Below, piece by piece: positions 17,922 to 25,777 of a stretch of 64,000 nt of DNA. This DNA is from Rhodoferax sp. GW822-FHT02A01. Its GTDB lineage: Bacteria > Pseudomonadota > Gammaproteobacteria > Burkholderiales > Burkholderiaceae_C. The position numbers and the translations under genes are program-made. The stretch lies in contig NZ_CP152376.1 of the NCBI RefSeq assembly GCF_038784515.1, positions 2,046,001 through 2,110,000 on the forward strand. The letters run 5' to 3'. The stretch's first letter is position 1. Each line of letters starts with the position of its first letter. The notes below the pieces were generated by a model. That model was given only the letters and a program-made list of their open reading frames with translations. It did no database searches and was not told the DNA's origin.

Positions 17922-19415
17922 TTATTGAAACGCCACTTCGGCAAAGCTGCGCAGCTTGCGGCTGTGCAACTGGTCTACGCCCTGCGCGCGCAGCAGCTCC
18001 AGGGCGCGGATGCCGATGCGCAAATGCTGGTCCACCCGCTCGCGGTAGAAATGGTTGGCCATGCCGGGCAGCTTGATCTCGCCGTGCAGCGGCTTGTCGC
18101 TCACGCACAGCAAGGTGCCGTAGGGCACACGGAAACGGAAACCGTTGGCAGCGATGGTGGCGGACTCCATGTCCAGCGCGACGGCGCGGCTCTGGCTGAA
18201 GCGGCGCTGCGGCGTGTTGTCGGGCAGCAGTTCCCAGTTGCGGTTGTCGGTGCTGGCCACGGTGCCGGTGCGCATGATGCTCTTGAGTGCTGCGCCCTGG
18301 ATTTGCGTCACGTCGGCCACGGCCTGCTCCAGCGCCACCTGGATTTCCGCCAGCGCGGGGATGGGCACCCACAACGGCAGCTCCTCGTCCAGCACATGGT
18401 CTTCACGCACATAGCCGTGGGCCAGCACGTAATCACCCAGTTGCTGCGTGTTACGCAGGCCGGCGCAGTGACCCAGCATGATCCAGGTGTGGGGCCGCAG
18501 CACGGCGATGTGGTCGGTGATGGTCTTGGCATTGGCCGGGCCCACGCCGATGTTGACCATGGTGATGCCGGCGCGGTCTTCGCGCACCAGGTGGTAGCCC
18601 GGCATCTGCGGCAGGCGCGGCGGCTCCTTGCCCAGGGCATCCACGGGCTGCGCCGGCAGGCCTACGCGCCGGGTGATCACATTGCCGGGCTCCACAAAAG
18701 CGACGTACTCGCTGTTCGGGTCGGCCATGGCGGCACGGCCCAGGGCGATGAACTCGTCGATGTAGAACTGGTAGTTGGTAAACAGCACGAAGTTCTGGAA
18801 GTGCTCGGGGCCGGTGCCGGTGTAGTGGCGCAGGCGGTGCAGCGAATAGTCCACGCGGGGCGCGGTAAACAGGGCCAGTGGCAGCGCTTCGCCGGGCTTG
18901 GGTTCGTAAGTGCCGTTGGCAATGCCGTCGTCCATGGCGGCCAGGTCGGGCAGGTCGAATACGTCGCGCATCAGCGCGCGGCGGTCGGCCGACAGGTTGC
19001 CTTCCAGATGGTCGTGTTCGGCAAACGAGAAATGCACGGGGATAGGCTGCGAGCTGGTGCACACCTCCAGCTCCACACCGTGGTTTTCCAGCAGCAGGCG
19101 GAACTGTTCCAGGTAGTAGTCGCTGTACAGGTCGGGGCGGGTCAGCGTGGTCTCAAAACGGCCCGGCCCAGCCACGAAGCCAAAGCTCAGACGTGCTGCG
19201 TCCGAGGTGCCCACACGCGACACGGTGTCGGTGTGGATGCGCACCATGGGGTAGCAGGCGCGTACGTGGTCCATCTGCTCGTCACCGGAAACAAAGCGCT
19301 GCATGGCAATACGCAGGTGCTCGATGCTGGCGTCATAGATGCGGCGCACCTGGGCCAGCGCCTCAGCGGCATCGGTGAAACTCTGGGGGGCTATGAAGGG
19401 AGGACGTATGGGCAT
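17922..19415 (-). CDS. amn: AMP nucleosidase
   Basis: About 497 residues (484 in E. coli). It splits AMP into adenine and ribose 5-phosphate and so controls adenylate levels. The N-terminal regulatory domain is followed by a nucleoside-phosphorylase-like catalytic domain with MVNIGVGPANAKTITDHIA and LDMESATIAANGFRFR. The ATG at 19415 gives MPIRPPFIAPQSF, the family start; the frame remains open upstream but without similarity. The ABC exporter genes follow closely. Confidence 0.92.
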   Translation of the reverse strand: MPIRPPFIAPQSFTDAAEALAQVRRIYDASIEHLRIAMQRFVSGDEQMDHVRACYPMVRIHTDTVSRVGTSDAARLSFGFVAGPGRFETTLTRPDLYSDYYLEQFRLLLENHGVELEVCTSSQPIPVHFSFAEHDHLEGNLSADRRALMRDVFDLPDLAAMDDGIANGTYEPKPGEALPLALFTAPRVDYSLHRLRHYTGTGPEHFQNFVLFTNYQFYIDEFIALGRAAMADPNSEYVAFVEPGNVITRRVGLPAQPVDALGKEPPRLPQMPGYHLVREDRAGITMVNIGVGPANAKTITDHIAVLRPHTWIMLGHCAGLRNTQQLGDYVLAHGYVREDHVLDEELPLWVPIPALAEIQVALEQAVADVTQIQGAALKSIMRTGTVASTDNRNWELLPDNTPQRRFSQSRAVALDMESATIAANGFRFRVPYGTLLCVSDKPLHGEIKLPGMANHFYRERVDQHLRIGIRALELLRAQGVDQLHSRKLRSFAEVAFQ

Positions 19416-19564
19416 GCGTCTATTGTGCCTTTGTTGGTCATGAGTCTGTTGCCGCTGCTGTGCGCTTTTCGCCGTCAGGATTTGATCATGCAGGAAAGGA
19501 CAGCGAAGAGATAATGACCTGAAAGCCTCCAGTACTTCAGCTTTTCTCCCTTCAAGCAAAAGAC

Positions 19565-20338
19565 ATGCGGATTTTCTCAGCAAGGCGACCCGGCACTTAT
19601 AGACGGCCACTATGGCTGGCAGTGCTATTGGCGTTCATCGGAAGCGCCAATGCGGCGGAGTTGCGATTCGTGCTGGACCATAGCATCTCTGCGCCGCTGG
19701 TGATTGCGGAGCGCCAGGCAGACCAGCCCGGAGCAAAAGGTGGAATCCTCGTTGATCTGGAAAGCGCCATAGCCCGAGAGCTTGGGTATGACGCGGTCTT
19801 TCAGTCCATTCCGCGCAAGCGCGTCGAAGAAGTCCTGCAAAGCGGCAGCATGCACGTGCTGTGCCACACCCGTCCCGTCTGGCTGAAGGAGCCGGACAAG
19901 TTGCAATGGAGTAGCGGGTTCCTGTCCACCGCCAATCTGCTGGTGAGGAACAAGGGGGGGCAGAAGCTTCGCAGCCTGCAAGACCTGACCCGCGGCAAAG
20001 TGGGTACGGTACTTGGCTATGTGTACCCGGAACTTCAAACACAGTTCCAGTCCGGCCTGCTGGCACGCGATGATGCCGAGAACGAAGTCACCAACTTGGC
20101 CCGATTCATGGCCAACCGGGTGGACTACTTCATTTCAGAGCAATTGTTTCTGGACTATCAGCTATTGAAGAAGCCAGAGCTCAACGCTTTTGTGAGCAAC
20201 AGAATGGTCGCCGACAAATTTGAAACCCGTTGCGCGATGAGCAAGCTCACACCCGTCAGCGTCACGCAATTTGACGCTGCGGTGGCAAATCTCAAAAAAC
20301 GGGGGGAGTGGGACGCCATCCTGGTGACCTATCGTTGA
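19565..20338 (+). CDS. Periplasmic solute-binding protein, family 3-like
   Basis: 257 residues. A signal peptide is visible, with a basic start then WLAVLLAFIGSANA before the predicted cut. The mature part has the two-lobe fold of amino-acid-binding proteins, e.g. LVDLESAIARELGYDAVFQSIPRKR early. No permease or ATPase gene is adjacent, so it is an orphan. It may feed a distant transporter or act as a sensor. Its last 10 bp overlap the convergent lipid kinase gene. Confidence 0.72.
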   Translation: MRIFSARRPGTYRRPLWLAVLLAFIGSANAAELRFVLDHSISAPLVIAERQADQPGAKGGILVDLESAIARELGYDAVFQSIPRKRVEEVLQSGSMHVLCHTRPVWLKEPDKLQWSSGFLSTANLLVRNKGGQKLRSLQDLTRGKVGTVLGYVYPELQTQFQSGLLARDDAENEVTNLARFMANRVDYFISEQLFLDYQLLKKPELNAFVSNRMVADKFETRCAMSKLTPVSVTQFDAAVANLKKRGEWDAILVTYR

Positions 20339-21240
20339 TTCCTTGAGCCGTTACTGCGCACCACGCGCAAGGCGGCGGGCGCTACTCTCACTGACAGTGT
20401 GGACGATTCGCCGACGTATTCACCGTCCGTTGCCAGTGGCAGTGGTTGATCGGATGCAACGGCCATGGTGTGGAAGGAGCGATTGAGAACGCGCGGATGG
20501 TTCAAATGGCGCCCCAGCAGCAGGCGCGGCAGCATGACAAGGGTTTGTGGCACGTTGAACCGTCCGGCAATCAGCACGTCCAGCTTGCCATCGTCGATCC
20601 GCGCATGGGGGACCGCGGGCATGCCACTGCCATAGCTGGGCGTGTTCAGGGTCGATGCAAACAGGGTGGTGCCGCTGTGCAGGTCCTCGCCATCGAGGGT
20701 GACCCGCATGTCCCACGTCTGCAGCGCAGACAACTCACGCAAGGTGGCCAACAGGTAGCGTGGCAAGCCGCGCAGCCAGCGCGGGCCATGCAAGGCCTTG
20801 AAGCCTACCGCTGAGTCAAAACCTACGGTCAAGCTGGAAAGAAATGGGCGCTCTTCTGTGGGTGTGCGCATCCAGCCCACGTCCATGGCGCGCGGCGGAG
20901 TCGATTCGATCAGTTGCAACGCAGCCTGCCAGGAAAGGCCGGCAATCCCCAGTGCGCGGGCCACGTCGTTGCCGCTGCCGCGTGGGATCAGGCCCAGGGT
21001 CAAGTCATTGGAGAGAAACGCCGGCAGCAACTGGTTGATGGTGCCGTCGCCGCCTACCAACGCCACGGTGGCGCCCCGCGGAAGAGCGCGCAGCCAGTCC
21101 AGGGCTTGTGGCACGGTATCGGCCACCTTGACGGTGGCAGGAGTGGCTTGTGCGGCGGCCCAGGCCTGCAGGGCCGGAATCAGCGCGCGTGCTCTGCCTC
21201 CACCGGCATGGGGATTGATCAAAAGGTGCGGTGTTTGCAT
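20329..21240 (-). CDS. YegS/DagK-type lipid kinase
   Basis: About 303 residues. The diacylglycerol-kinase catalytic domain shows LINPHAGGGRA at the start, VGGDGTINQLLP near residue 60 and IPRGSGNDVARALG near 80. Family members phosphorylate diacylglycerol, phosphatidylglycerol or similar lipids. The ATG at 21240 gives the family start MQTPHLLINPH; the longer open frame upstream shows no similarity. Convergent with the solute-binding protein gene. Confidence 0.87.
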   Translation of the reverse strand: MQTPHLLINPHAGGGRARALIPALQAWAAAQATPATVKVADTVPQALDWLRALPRGATVALVGGDGTINQLLPAFLSNDLTLGLIPRGSGNDVARALGIAGLSWQAALQLIESTPPRAMDVGWMRTPTEERPFLSSLTVGFDSAVGFKALHGPRWLRGLPRYLLATLRELSALQTWDMRVTLDGEDLHSGTTLFASTLNTPSYGSGMPAVPHARIDDGKLDVLIAGRFNVPQTLVMLPRLLLGRHLNHPRVLNRSFHTMAVASDQPLPLATDGEYVGESSTLSVRVAPAALRVVRSNGSRNQR

Positions 21241-21354
21241 GCGGCGGCAGTAAACCAGAGACTCTTGCTGTCTGTCAAAGTGTGTTTCGGGGCATTCTGC
21301 ACGGCTTGGGGTAGAGTGCGGGGCATAAATTGACCAATTTGTCGGAGTGCGTTG

Positions 21355-21696
21355 GTGTCCATACACAGAAAATCACCGAAGCCGGAAGTCGGCTTTCCTA
21401 CTCTTCAGTGGGAGGACGAGGAATTGGACACCCGTCCCATGGCTATGCACGAGCGCCCGTTGCAGGCCCGTGTGGACTGGAATCTGGCCATAGTTGCGGA
21501 GCGTCACGTACGTGTGGCACTGGCCATCGAAAAATTCTGGGGCCACCGCGACTGCGTGGAGTACATCCAGGGCCTGGTGCTCAACGGCTACAACGAAGGG
21601 CAGAAGCGCATGGGCTTCAAGCCCGAGGTGGTGACCGCCCTGATGAGTCTGGTGGAGCTGCACAAGCTCGCGTTTGGCGAGCAGGGCAAGGGCTAG
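21355..21696 (+). CDS. Conserved hypothetical protein
   Basis: About 113 residues from a GTG at 21355, 7 bp after a GGAG; a TTG at 21352 is an alternative. The protein is mostly helical (IVAERHVRVALAIEKFWGHR, YIQGLVLNGYNEG) with no Cys motif, signal peptide or membrane segment. I do not recognise a named family. It stands alone between a lipid kinase gene and a convergent Lrp regulator. Confidence 0.65.
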   Translation: MSIHRKSPKPEVGFPTLQWEDEELDTRPMAMHERPLQARVDWNLAIVAERHVRVALAIEKFWGHRDCVEYIQGLVLNGYNEGQKRMGFKPEVVTALMSLVELHKLAFGEQGKG

Positions 21697-21729
21697 ACAC
21701 GCAAGTTGGCTGCCCGGTTTTTTGGGGCC

Positions 21730-22197
21730 TCAATCGCTGACGGGTACGTACATGTCGAACTTCATCGCGTCGATCACCACGTTGGTGGTCATGCGGATGA
21801 CCTGCGGTACCTCCGCCATTAGCCGGGCGGACAGTGCGTCGTATTCCTTGACACTTTTGCTGAGGATGACCATGACCAAGTCCACCGCGCCTGTCACGTA
21901 AAAGAGCTGTTGCACCTCGGGTTCTTTTTGGACCCAGGCACGGATGCGGGGCAAGGCCTCGTAGTTGTCCTTGAGCTCAATGCCGGCAATGAACTGCATG
22001 TGCGGACCCAAGGAGCGCGGGTCAACGACGGCGACTTCGGCGGTGATGACCTTGTCGGTACGCAAGCGGCGCAGCCGACGCTGTACTGCGGAGGCCGAAA
22101 GCCCTACCGCCTCGGCAATTACTTCCGCGTTGACCTGACAGTCGCGTTGTACAAACTCCAGAATCTTCCGGTCGAACGGGTCCAAGGTGGTTTCCAT
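21730..22197 (-). CDS. Lrp/AsnC-family transcriptional regulator
   Basis: 155 residues. The N-terminal winged helix (LDPFDRKILEFVQRD, AEAVGLSASAVQRRLRRL) is followed by the ligand-binding RAM domain. The ATG at 22197 gives the family start; a longer frame upstream is not needed. It is divergent from an amino-acid ABC transporter operon across a 302-bp spacer and is a likely regulator of that operon in response to an amino acid. Confidence 0.9.
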   Translation of the reverse strand: METTLDPFDRKILEFVQRDCQVNAEVIAEAVGLSASAVQRRLRRLRTDKVITAEVAVVDPRSLGPHMQFIAGIELKDNYEALPRIRAWVQKEPEVQQLFYVTGAVDLVMVILSKSVKEYDALSARLMAEVPQVIRMTTNVVIDAMKFDMYVPVSD

Positions 22198-22499
22198 CGT
22201 TTCATTGTAGGCAACTGGCGATTGCGACGTCATTCGGCGTCTATCGGTCATTTGGCGCGGGTTTTCTGCAAAAAGCAGACCAACAACGCGGCTCCGCGGC
22301 GTTTCTTTTTAGGAAACTTGAGCTTCCTTTGCGCCTCAAAAGCGCAATTTTGGTCAAGCTAGGCGAGTCCGTTCTGACTGCTGTCTATATGCAACTTCAT
22401 GCTGCCTATAGGCGTTTGGACGGGTTGTGCGTGCTTGATGGTTGCCCTTGATCGGGTTGGTTGAGGCTGCTGTTGCAGCCGTATCTGGAGGAATTGAAA
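22198..22499. promoter_or_regulatory. Divergent regulatory spacer with several hairpins
   Basis: This 302-bp gap carries no gene. It contains TTGCGC-loop-GCGCAA followed by TTTT (22329-22351), a terminator-like stem on the plus strand, and TCTGC-AAAAA-GCAGA near 22264-22278. It must hold the promoters of the Lrp gene and of the ABC operon. A GGAGG at 22486-22490 sits 9 bp before the TTG start of the binding protein. Confidence 0.5.
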
Positions 22500-23285
22500 T
22501 TGAAGCGTCAGATTTTGAAGAGTTTGCTGGGTGGTTTGTTGATGGCCGCAGGCGTGGCCTATGCACAAGATGTGGTGCGCATAGGCACCCTGTCGGATTA
22601 CCCCCCGTTTGAATACAAGGATGCTTCGGGCCAACTCAAGGGCATGGAAATCGAGCTCGGCAATGTGATCTGCAAACAGATCCAGGCCAAGTGCGAATAC
22701 GTGACCATGGACTTCGATGCCCTGATTCCGGCGCTCAAGGCCAAGAAGATCGATGCGGTGTTGGCACAGATGTCCATCACCGACGAGCGCAAGAAGGTGG
22801 TGGACTTTACCGACCTCTTCACCCTGGCTCCTGTGCAATACGTAGCCAAGACAGGCTCCGGCATCAGCGAAGATCCTGCCACCTTGCGCGGCAAGACCGT
22901 GGGCGTGTACAGCGGCTCCAACCACGAGACATACCTCAAGAAGCGTCTGCCCAAGGGCAAGTCCGGTATTTCCACCAAGTCCTATCCCAACCAGGATGCC
23001 ATCTGGCTGGACCTGGAGGCTGGTCGCATCGCAACCACGCTGACCGACACCACCGTGGCGTATGAGTGGCTGGTCAAGACCGGCAAGGCCAAGGGATTTG
23101 ACTTTGCCGGCCAGCCGCTGAATGACGTGGAAATGTTCGGCGAAGGCACCGGCATTGCCGTGCGCAAGGGCGACCCGTTGAAGGCGCGTCTGAATGCTGC
23201 CATCAAGAAGGTGCTGACCGACGGCACGTTTGCGGCAGAGAACAAAAAGGTATTCCCCTTTAGCATTGCCCCCACGGTCAAGTAA
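22500..23285 (+). CDS. Amino-acid ABC transporter substrate-binding protein
   Basis: 261 residues from a TTG start 9 bp after GGAGG; this start gives a clean signal peptide (KRQILKSLLGGLLMAAGVAYA). The mature protein is a family-3 binding protein of the lysine/arginine/ornithine group: RIGTLSDYPPFEYKD at the start, VDFTDLFTLAPVQYVAK in the middle. It is first in an operon with two permeases. No ATPase gene is adjacent, so the ATPase must be encoded elsewhere. Confidence 0.9.
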   Translation: MKRQILKSLLGGLLMAAGVAYAQDVVRIGTLSDYPPFEYKDASGQLKGMEIELGNVICKQIQAKCEYVTMDFDALIPALKAKKIDAVLAQMSITDERKKVVDFTDLFTLAPVQYVAKTGSGISEDPATLRGKTVGVYSGSNHETYLKKRLPKGKSGISTKSYPNQDAIWLDLEAGRIATTLTDTTVAYEWLVKTGKAKGFDFAGQPLNDVEMFGEGTGIAVRKGDPLKARLNAAIKKVLTDGTFAAENKKVFPFSIAPTVK

Positions 23286-23291
23286 TTGGGT

Positions 23292-23321
23292 CGTCGTCAC
23301 GGCCTGCGGGCTGTGACGACG
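23292..23321 (+). other. Strong stem-loop between binding-protein and permease genes
   Basis: Arms 23292-23304 and 23309-23321 pair over 13 bp (one G-U) around a TGCG tetraloop. No T-run follows. It lies between the binding-protein stop and the permease start, the usual place for a hairpin that protects the upstream mRNA or damps downstream expression, so that binding protein exceeds permease. Confidence 0.7.
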
Positions 23322-23337
23322 CTCCCCTGGAGGTGTG

Positions 23338-24009
23338 ATGGATGTTTTGCAGGCCTATGCAGGCCAGTTGCTGCAAGGTGCGCTGATGACAGTGCAACTG
23401 GCCTGCACGTCCCTGGTGTGCGGGCTGCTGTTGGGGCTGGTGTTTGCGGCATGCCAGCTCAGCCGCCATGCCTGGCTGCGCCGCCCGGTGGCGGTATTGG
23501 CTGGCGTGTTGCGTGGCGTGCCTGAGTTTCTGGTCGTGCTGGTCTGTTACTTTGGCCTGTCCAACGCCATCAACACCTATTGGGATGGCGCCCTGGATAT
23601 CAGCCCATTTTTTGCTGGCGTGGTGTCACTGGCATTGGTGCTGGGCGCGTATGCGTCCGAAGTGTTTCGCGGCAGCTTCGTGGCGCTGGAGCGCGGGCAA
23701 CTGGAGGCAGCGCGTTCCCTGGGCCTGACCCCGGTGCAGACATTTTTCCTGGTGCGCTTGCCGCAAGCCTGGCGCATCGCCCTGCCAAGCCTGGGCAATC
23801 TGTGGCAGTCCTTGCTCAAGGACACCTCGCTGGTTTCCGTCGTCGGGCTGGAAGACTTGTTGAAGAAATCCAATATGGCGGCGCAGGCGTCCCATGAACC
23901 TTTTCTGTTTCTGCTCACTGCGGCCGTGATGTACTTTGTGCTCCTGGCCCTGACGGAACCGCTGGTCTCCACCCTGGAACGCCGGGCGCAGCGTCCCTAT
24001 CTGCGCTAG
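23338..24009 (+). CDS. Polar amino-acid ABC permease (HisQ-type)
   Basis: 223 residues with about five membrane segments. The inner-membrane permease loop motif is seen as GQLEAARSLGLTPVQTFFLV (EAA motif), and the next part PQAWRIALPSLGNLWQSLLK fits the family. The ATG at 23338 is preferred over a GTG 3 bp upstream; GGAGG lies just before. It works with the next gene as a heterodimeric channel. Confidence 0.9.
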   Translation: MDVLQAYAGQLLQGALMTVQLACTSLVCGLLLGLVFAACQLSRHAWLRRPVAVLAGVLRGVPEFLVVLVCYFGLSNAINTYWDGALDISPFFAGVVSLALVLGAYASEVFRGSFVALERGQLEAARSLGLTPVQTFFLVRLPQAWRIALPSLGNLWQSLLKDTSLVSVVGLEDLLKKSNMAAQASHEPFLFLLTAAVMYFVLLALTEPLVSTLERRAQRPYLR

Positions 24010-24012
24010 CCC

Positions 24013-24702
24013 ATGGAAGCACTCTTATCCGACTATCTCGCCGTGTTGCGCGACAACAGCGCCGAACTGTGGGATGGCTTGGTCATCACGCTGGAGCTGT
24101 GGACCGTGTCGTCCGTGGTGGGGTTGTTGCTGGCGCTGGGGCTGGCATTGGGCGCAACCCAAGGCGGCCCCTGGGTGCGCAGAATGGTGCGAGGCTATGG
24201 CGCTGCGTTTCGTGGAACCCCGCTGCTGGTGCAGATGTTCCTGCTGTACTACGGACTCAGCCAGTTCGAATGGGTCCGTGCATCGCCCTTCTGGGTGCTG
24301 TTTGAAGACGCCTTCTATTGCGGCCTTATCGCCCTGACGCTCAATATTGCCGCCTACATGGCAGAGGACATGCGCGCCGCCATCCTGGCCATTCCCCACG
24401 GTCAGCTGGAGGCGGCTGCGGCCTATGGCATGGGGCGCCTGGACATGCTGCGGCGCATCGTCTTGCCCCAGGCCCTGCGCATTGCAGCCCCGGCCTTGGG
24501 CAATGAAGCCGTCTCCCTGCTCAAGGCTACGGCCCTGGTCAGCACCATCACGGTGTTTGACCTCACCGGCATCGCCCGGCGCCTGTCCAACGAGTCCTAC
24601 ACAACCGATGCGCTGGTGCTGGCCGGCGTGGTGTATGGGGGCATGACCCTGACCATCACTGCGGGCGTGCACCTGTTCGAGAAACGCCACAAGCTGTATT
24701 GA
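24013..24702 (+). CDS. Polar amino-acid ABC permease (HisM-type)
   Basis: 229 residues, about five membrane segments. The EAA loop reads GQLEAAAAYGMGRLDMLRRI and is followed by VLPQALRIAAPALGNE. It begins 3 bp after the first permease stop, indicating coupled translation. The operon lacks an ATPase gene here. The next gene downstream on the strand encodes a homocysteine methyltransferase, 118 bp away. Confidence 0.9.
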   Translation: MEALLSDYLAVLRDNSAELWDGLVITLELWTVSSVVGLLLALGLALGATQGGPWVRRMVRGYGAAFRGTPLLVQMFLLYYGLSQFEWVRASPFWVLFEDAFYCGLIALTLNIAAYMAEDMRAAILAIPHGQLEAAAAYGMGRLDMLRRIVLPQALRIAAPALGNEAVSLLKATALVSTITVFDLTGIARRLSNESYTTDALVLAGVVYGGMTLTITAGVHLFEKRHKLY

Positions 24703-24820
24703 GCCGTTGGCGCCCGCAGCCCGCCGCTTTATGCGTTTGCGCGCTTCCCGCCCGCGGCTCAGGGGCGCATATTGCAGCCGTCATGCATGCGCTTTGGATA
24801 ACCTGACCGCCAGTTTTTGA

Positions 24821-25774
24821 ATGAATGCAAGCATGTTGAACCCCATTGAAATCTTTCTCGCAAACGACCGTCTCATGGTGCTGGACGGCGCACTGGCTAC
24901 CGAGCTGGAACGCCGTGGCGCCAACCTGAATGATCCGCTCTGGTCCGCCAAGCTGCTGATCGAGCAGCCCGAGCTCATTCGCGCCGTGCACGCAGACTAT
25001 TTTCTGGCCGGTGCCGACGTGGCCACCACGGCCAGCTACCAGGCCACCTTTGAGGCCTTTACCCGCCGTGGCATGAGCCGTGCGCAGGCGGCCGACCTGA
25101 TGCGCCTTTCCGTCAAGCTGGCCCAGGAGGCACGCGATGCCTTCTGGGCCGAGCCCGCCAACCGCGTCGGTCGCATCCGCCCTTTGGTGGCGGCGTCCGT
25201 TGGCCCCTATGGCGCCATGCTGGCAGACGGTTCGGAATACCGTGGCAACTACGGCCTGGACCGTGCCGCACTGGCCAACTTCCACCGCGAGCGTCTGCAG
25301 GTGCTGGCCGCCTCGGGTGCCGACCTGCTGGCCTGTGAAACCATTCCGTGCCTGGACGAAGCCCTGGCCATTGCCGATGTGCTGGCCGAGCAGCCAGACA
25401 CGGTGGCCTGGATCAGCTTTGCCTGCAAAGACGGTGAGCACAACGCGCAGGGTGAGCGCTTGGCCGACTGTGTGGCCGCGCTGGAGGCCTATCCGCAAAT
25501 CGTGGCTATCGGCGTGAATTGCACCGCGCCGGAGTATGTTGCCAGCCTAGTGGAACAGGCCAAGGCCCACACCAGCAAGCCGGTGCTGGCCTATCCCAAC
25601 TCCGGCGAACACTACGACGCCGAGGGAAAGGTCTGGGCCGGCGTCAGCCCACAGGCCGCAGCCTACGCAGAGCAAGCCCACCGCTGGCAAGCCAAGGGCG
25701 CACGGCTGATTGGCGGCTGCTGCCGCACCGGCCCGGATGACATCCGCGCGGTGCGTCGGCTGGTTACCGCCTGA
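24821..25774 (+). CDS. mmuM: Homocysteine S-methyltransferase
   Basis: 317 residues, matching E. coli MmuM (310). It moves a methyl group from S-methylmethionine (or SAM) to homocysteine, giving methionine. Zinc ligands are visible as Cys in GVNCTAPE (about residue 233) and the Cys pair in IGGCCRTGP (about 300). The N-terminus VLDGALATELERRG is typical. It lies downstream of the amino-acid permeases, which might import S-methylmethionine. Convergent with glcB, 3 bp apart. Confidence 0.88.
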   Translation: MNASMLNPIEIFLANDRLMVLDGALATELERRGANLNDPLWSAKLLIEQPELIRAVHADYFLAGADVATTASYQATFEAFTRRGMSRAQAADLMRLSVKLAQEARDAFWAEPANRVGRIRPLVAASVGPYGAMLADGSEYRGNYGLDRAALANFHRERLQVLAASGADLLACETIPCLDEALAIADVLAEQPDTVAWISFACKDGEHNAQGERLADCVAALEAYPQIVAIGVNCTAPEYVASLVEQAKAHTSKPVLAYPNSGEHYDAEGKVWAGVSPQAAAYAEQAHRWQAKGARLIGGCCRTGPDDIRAVRRLVTA

Positions 25775-25777
25775 GGC

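Noticed and set aside
17718..19514. 598-codon plus-strand frame opposite amn
   Set aside because: Shadow of a GC-rich gene; no ribosome site and no recognisable domain.
24703..24820. SAM-type riboswitch before mmuM
   Set aside because: The 118-bp gap shows no conserved riboswitch core that I can recognise.
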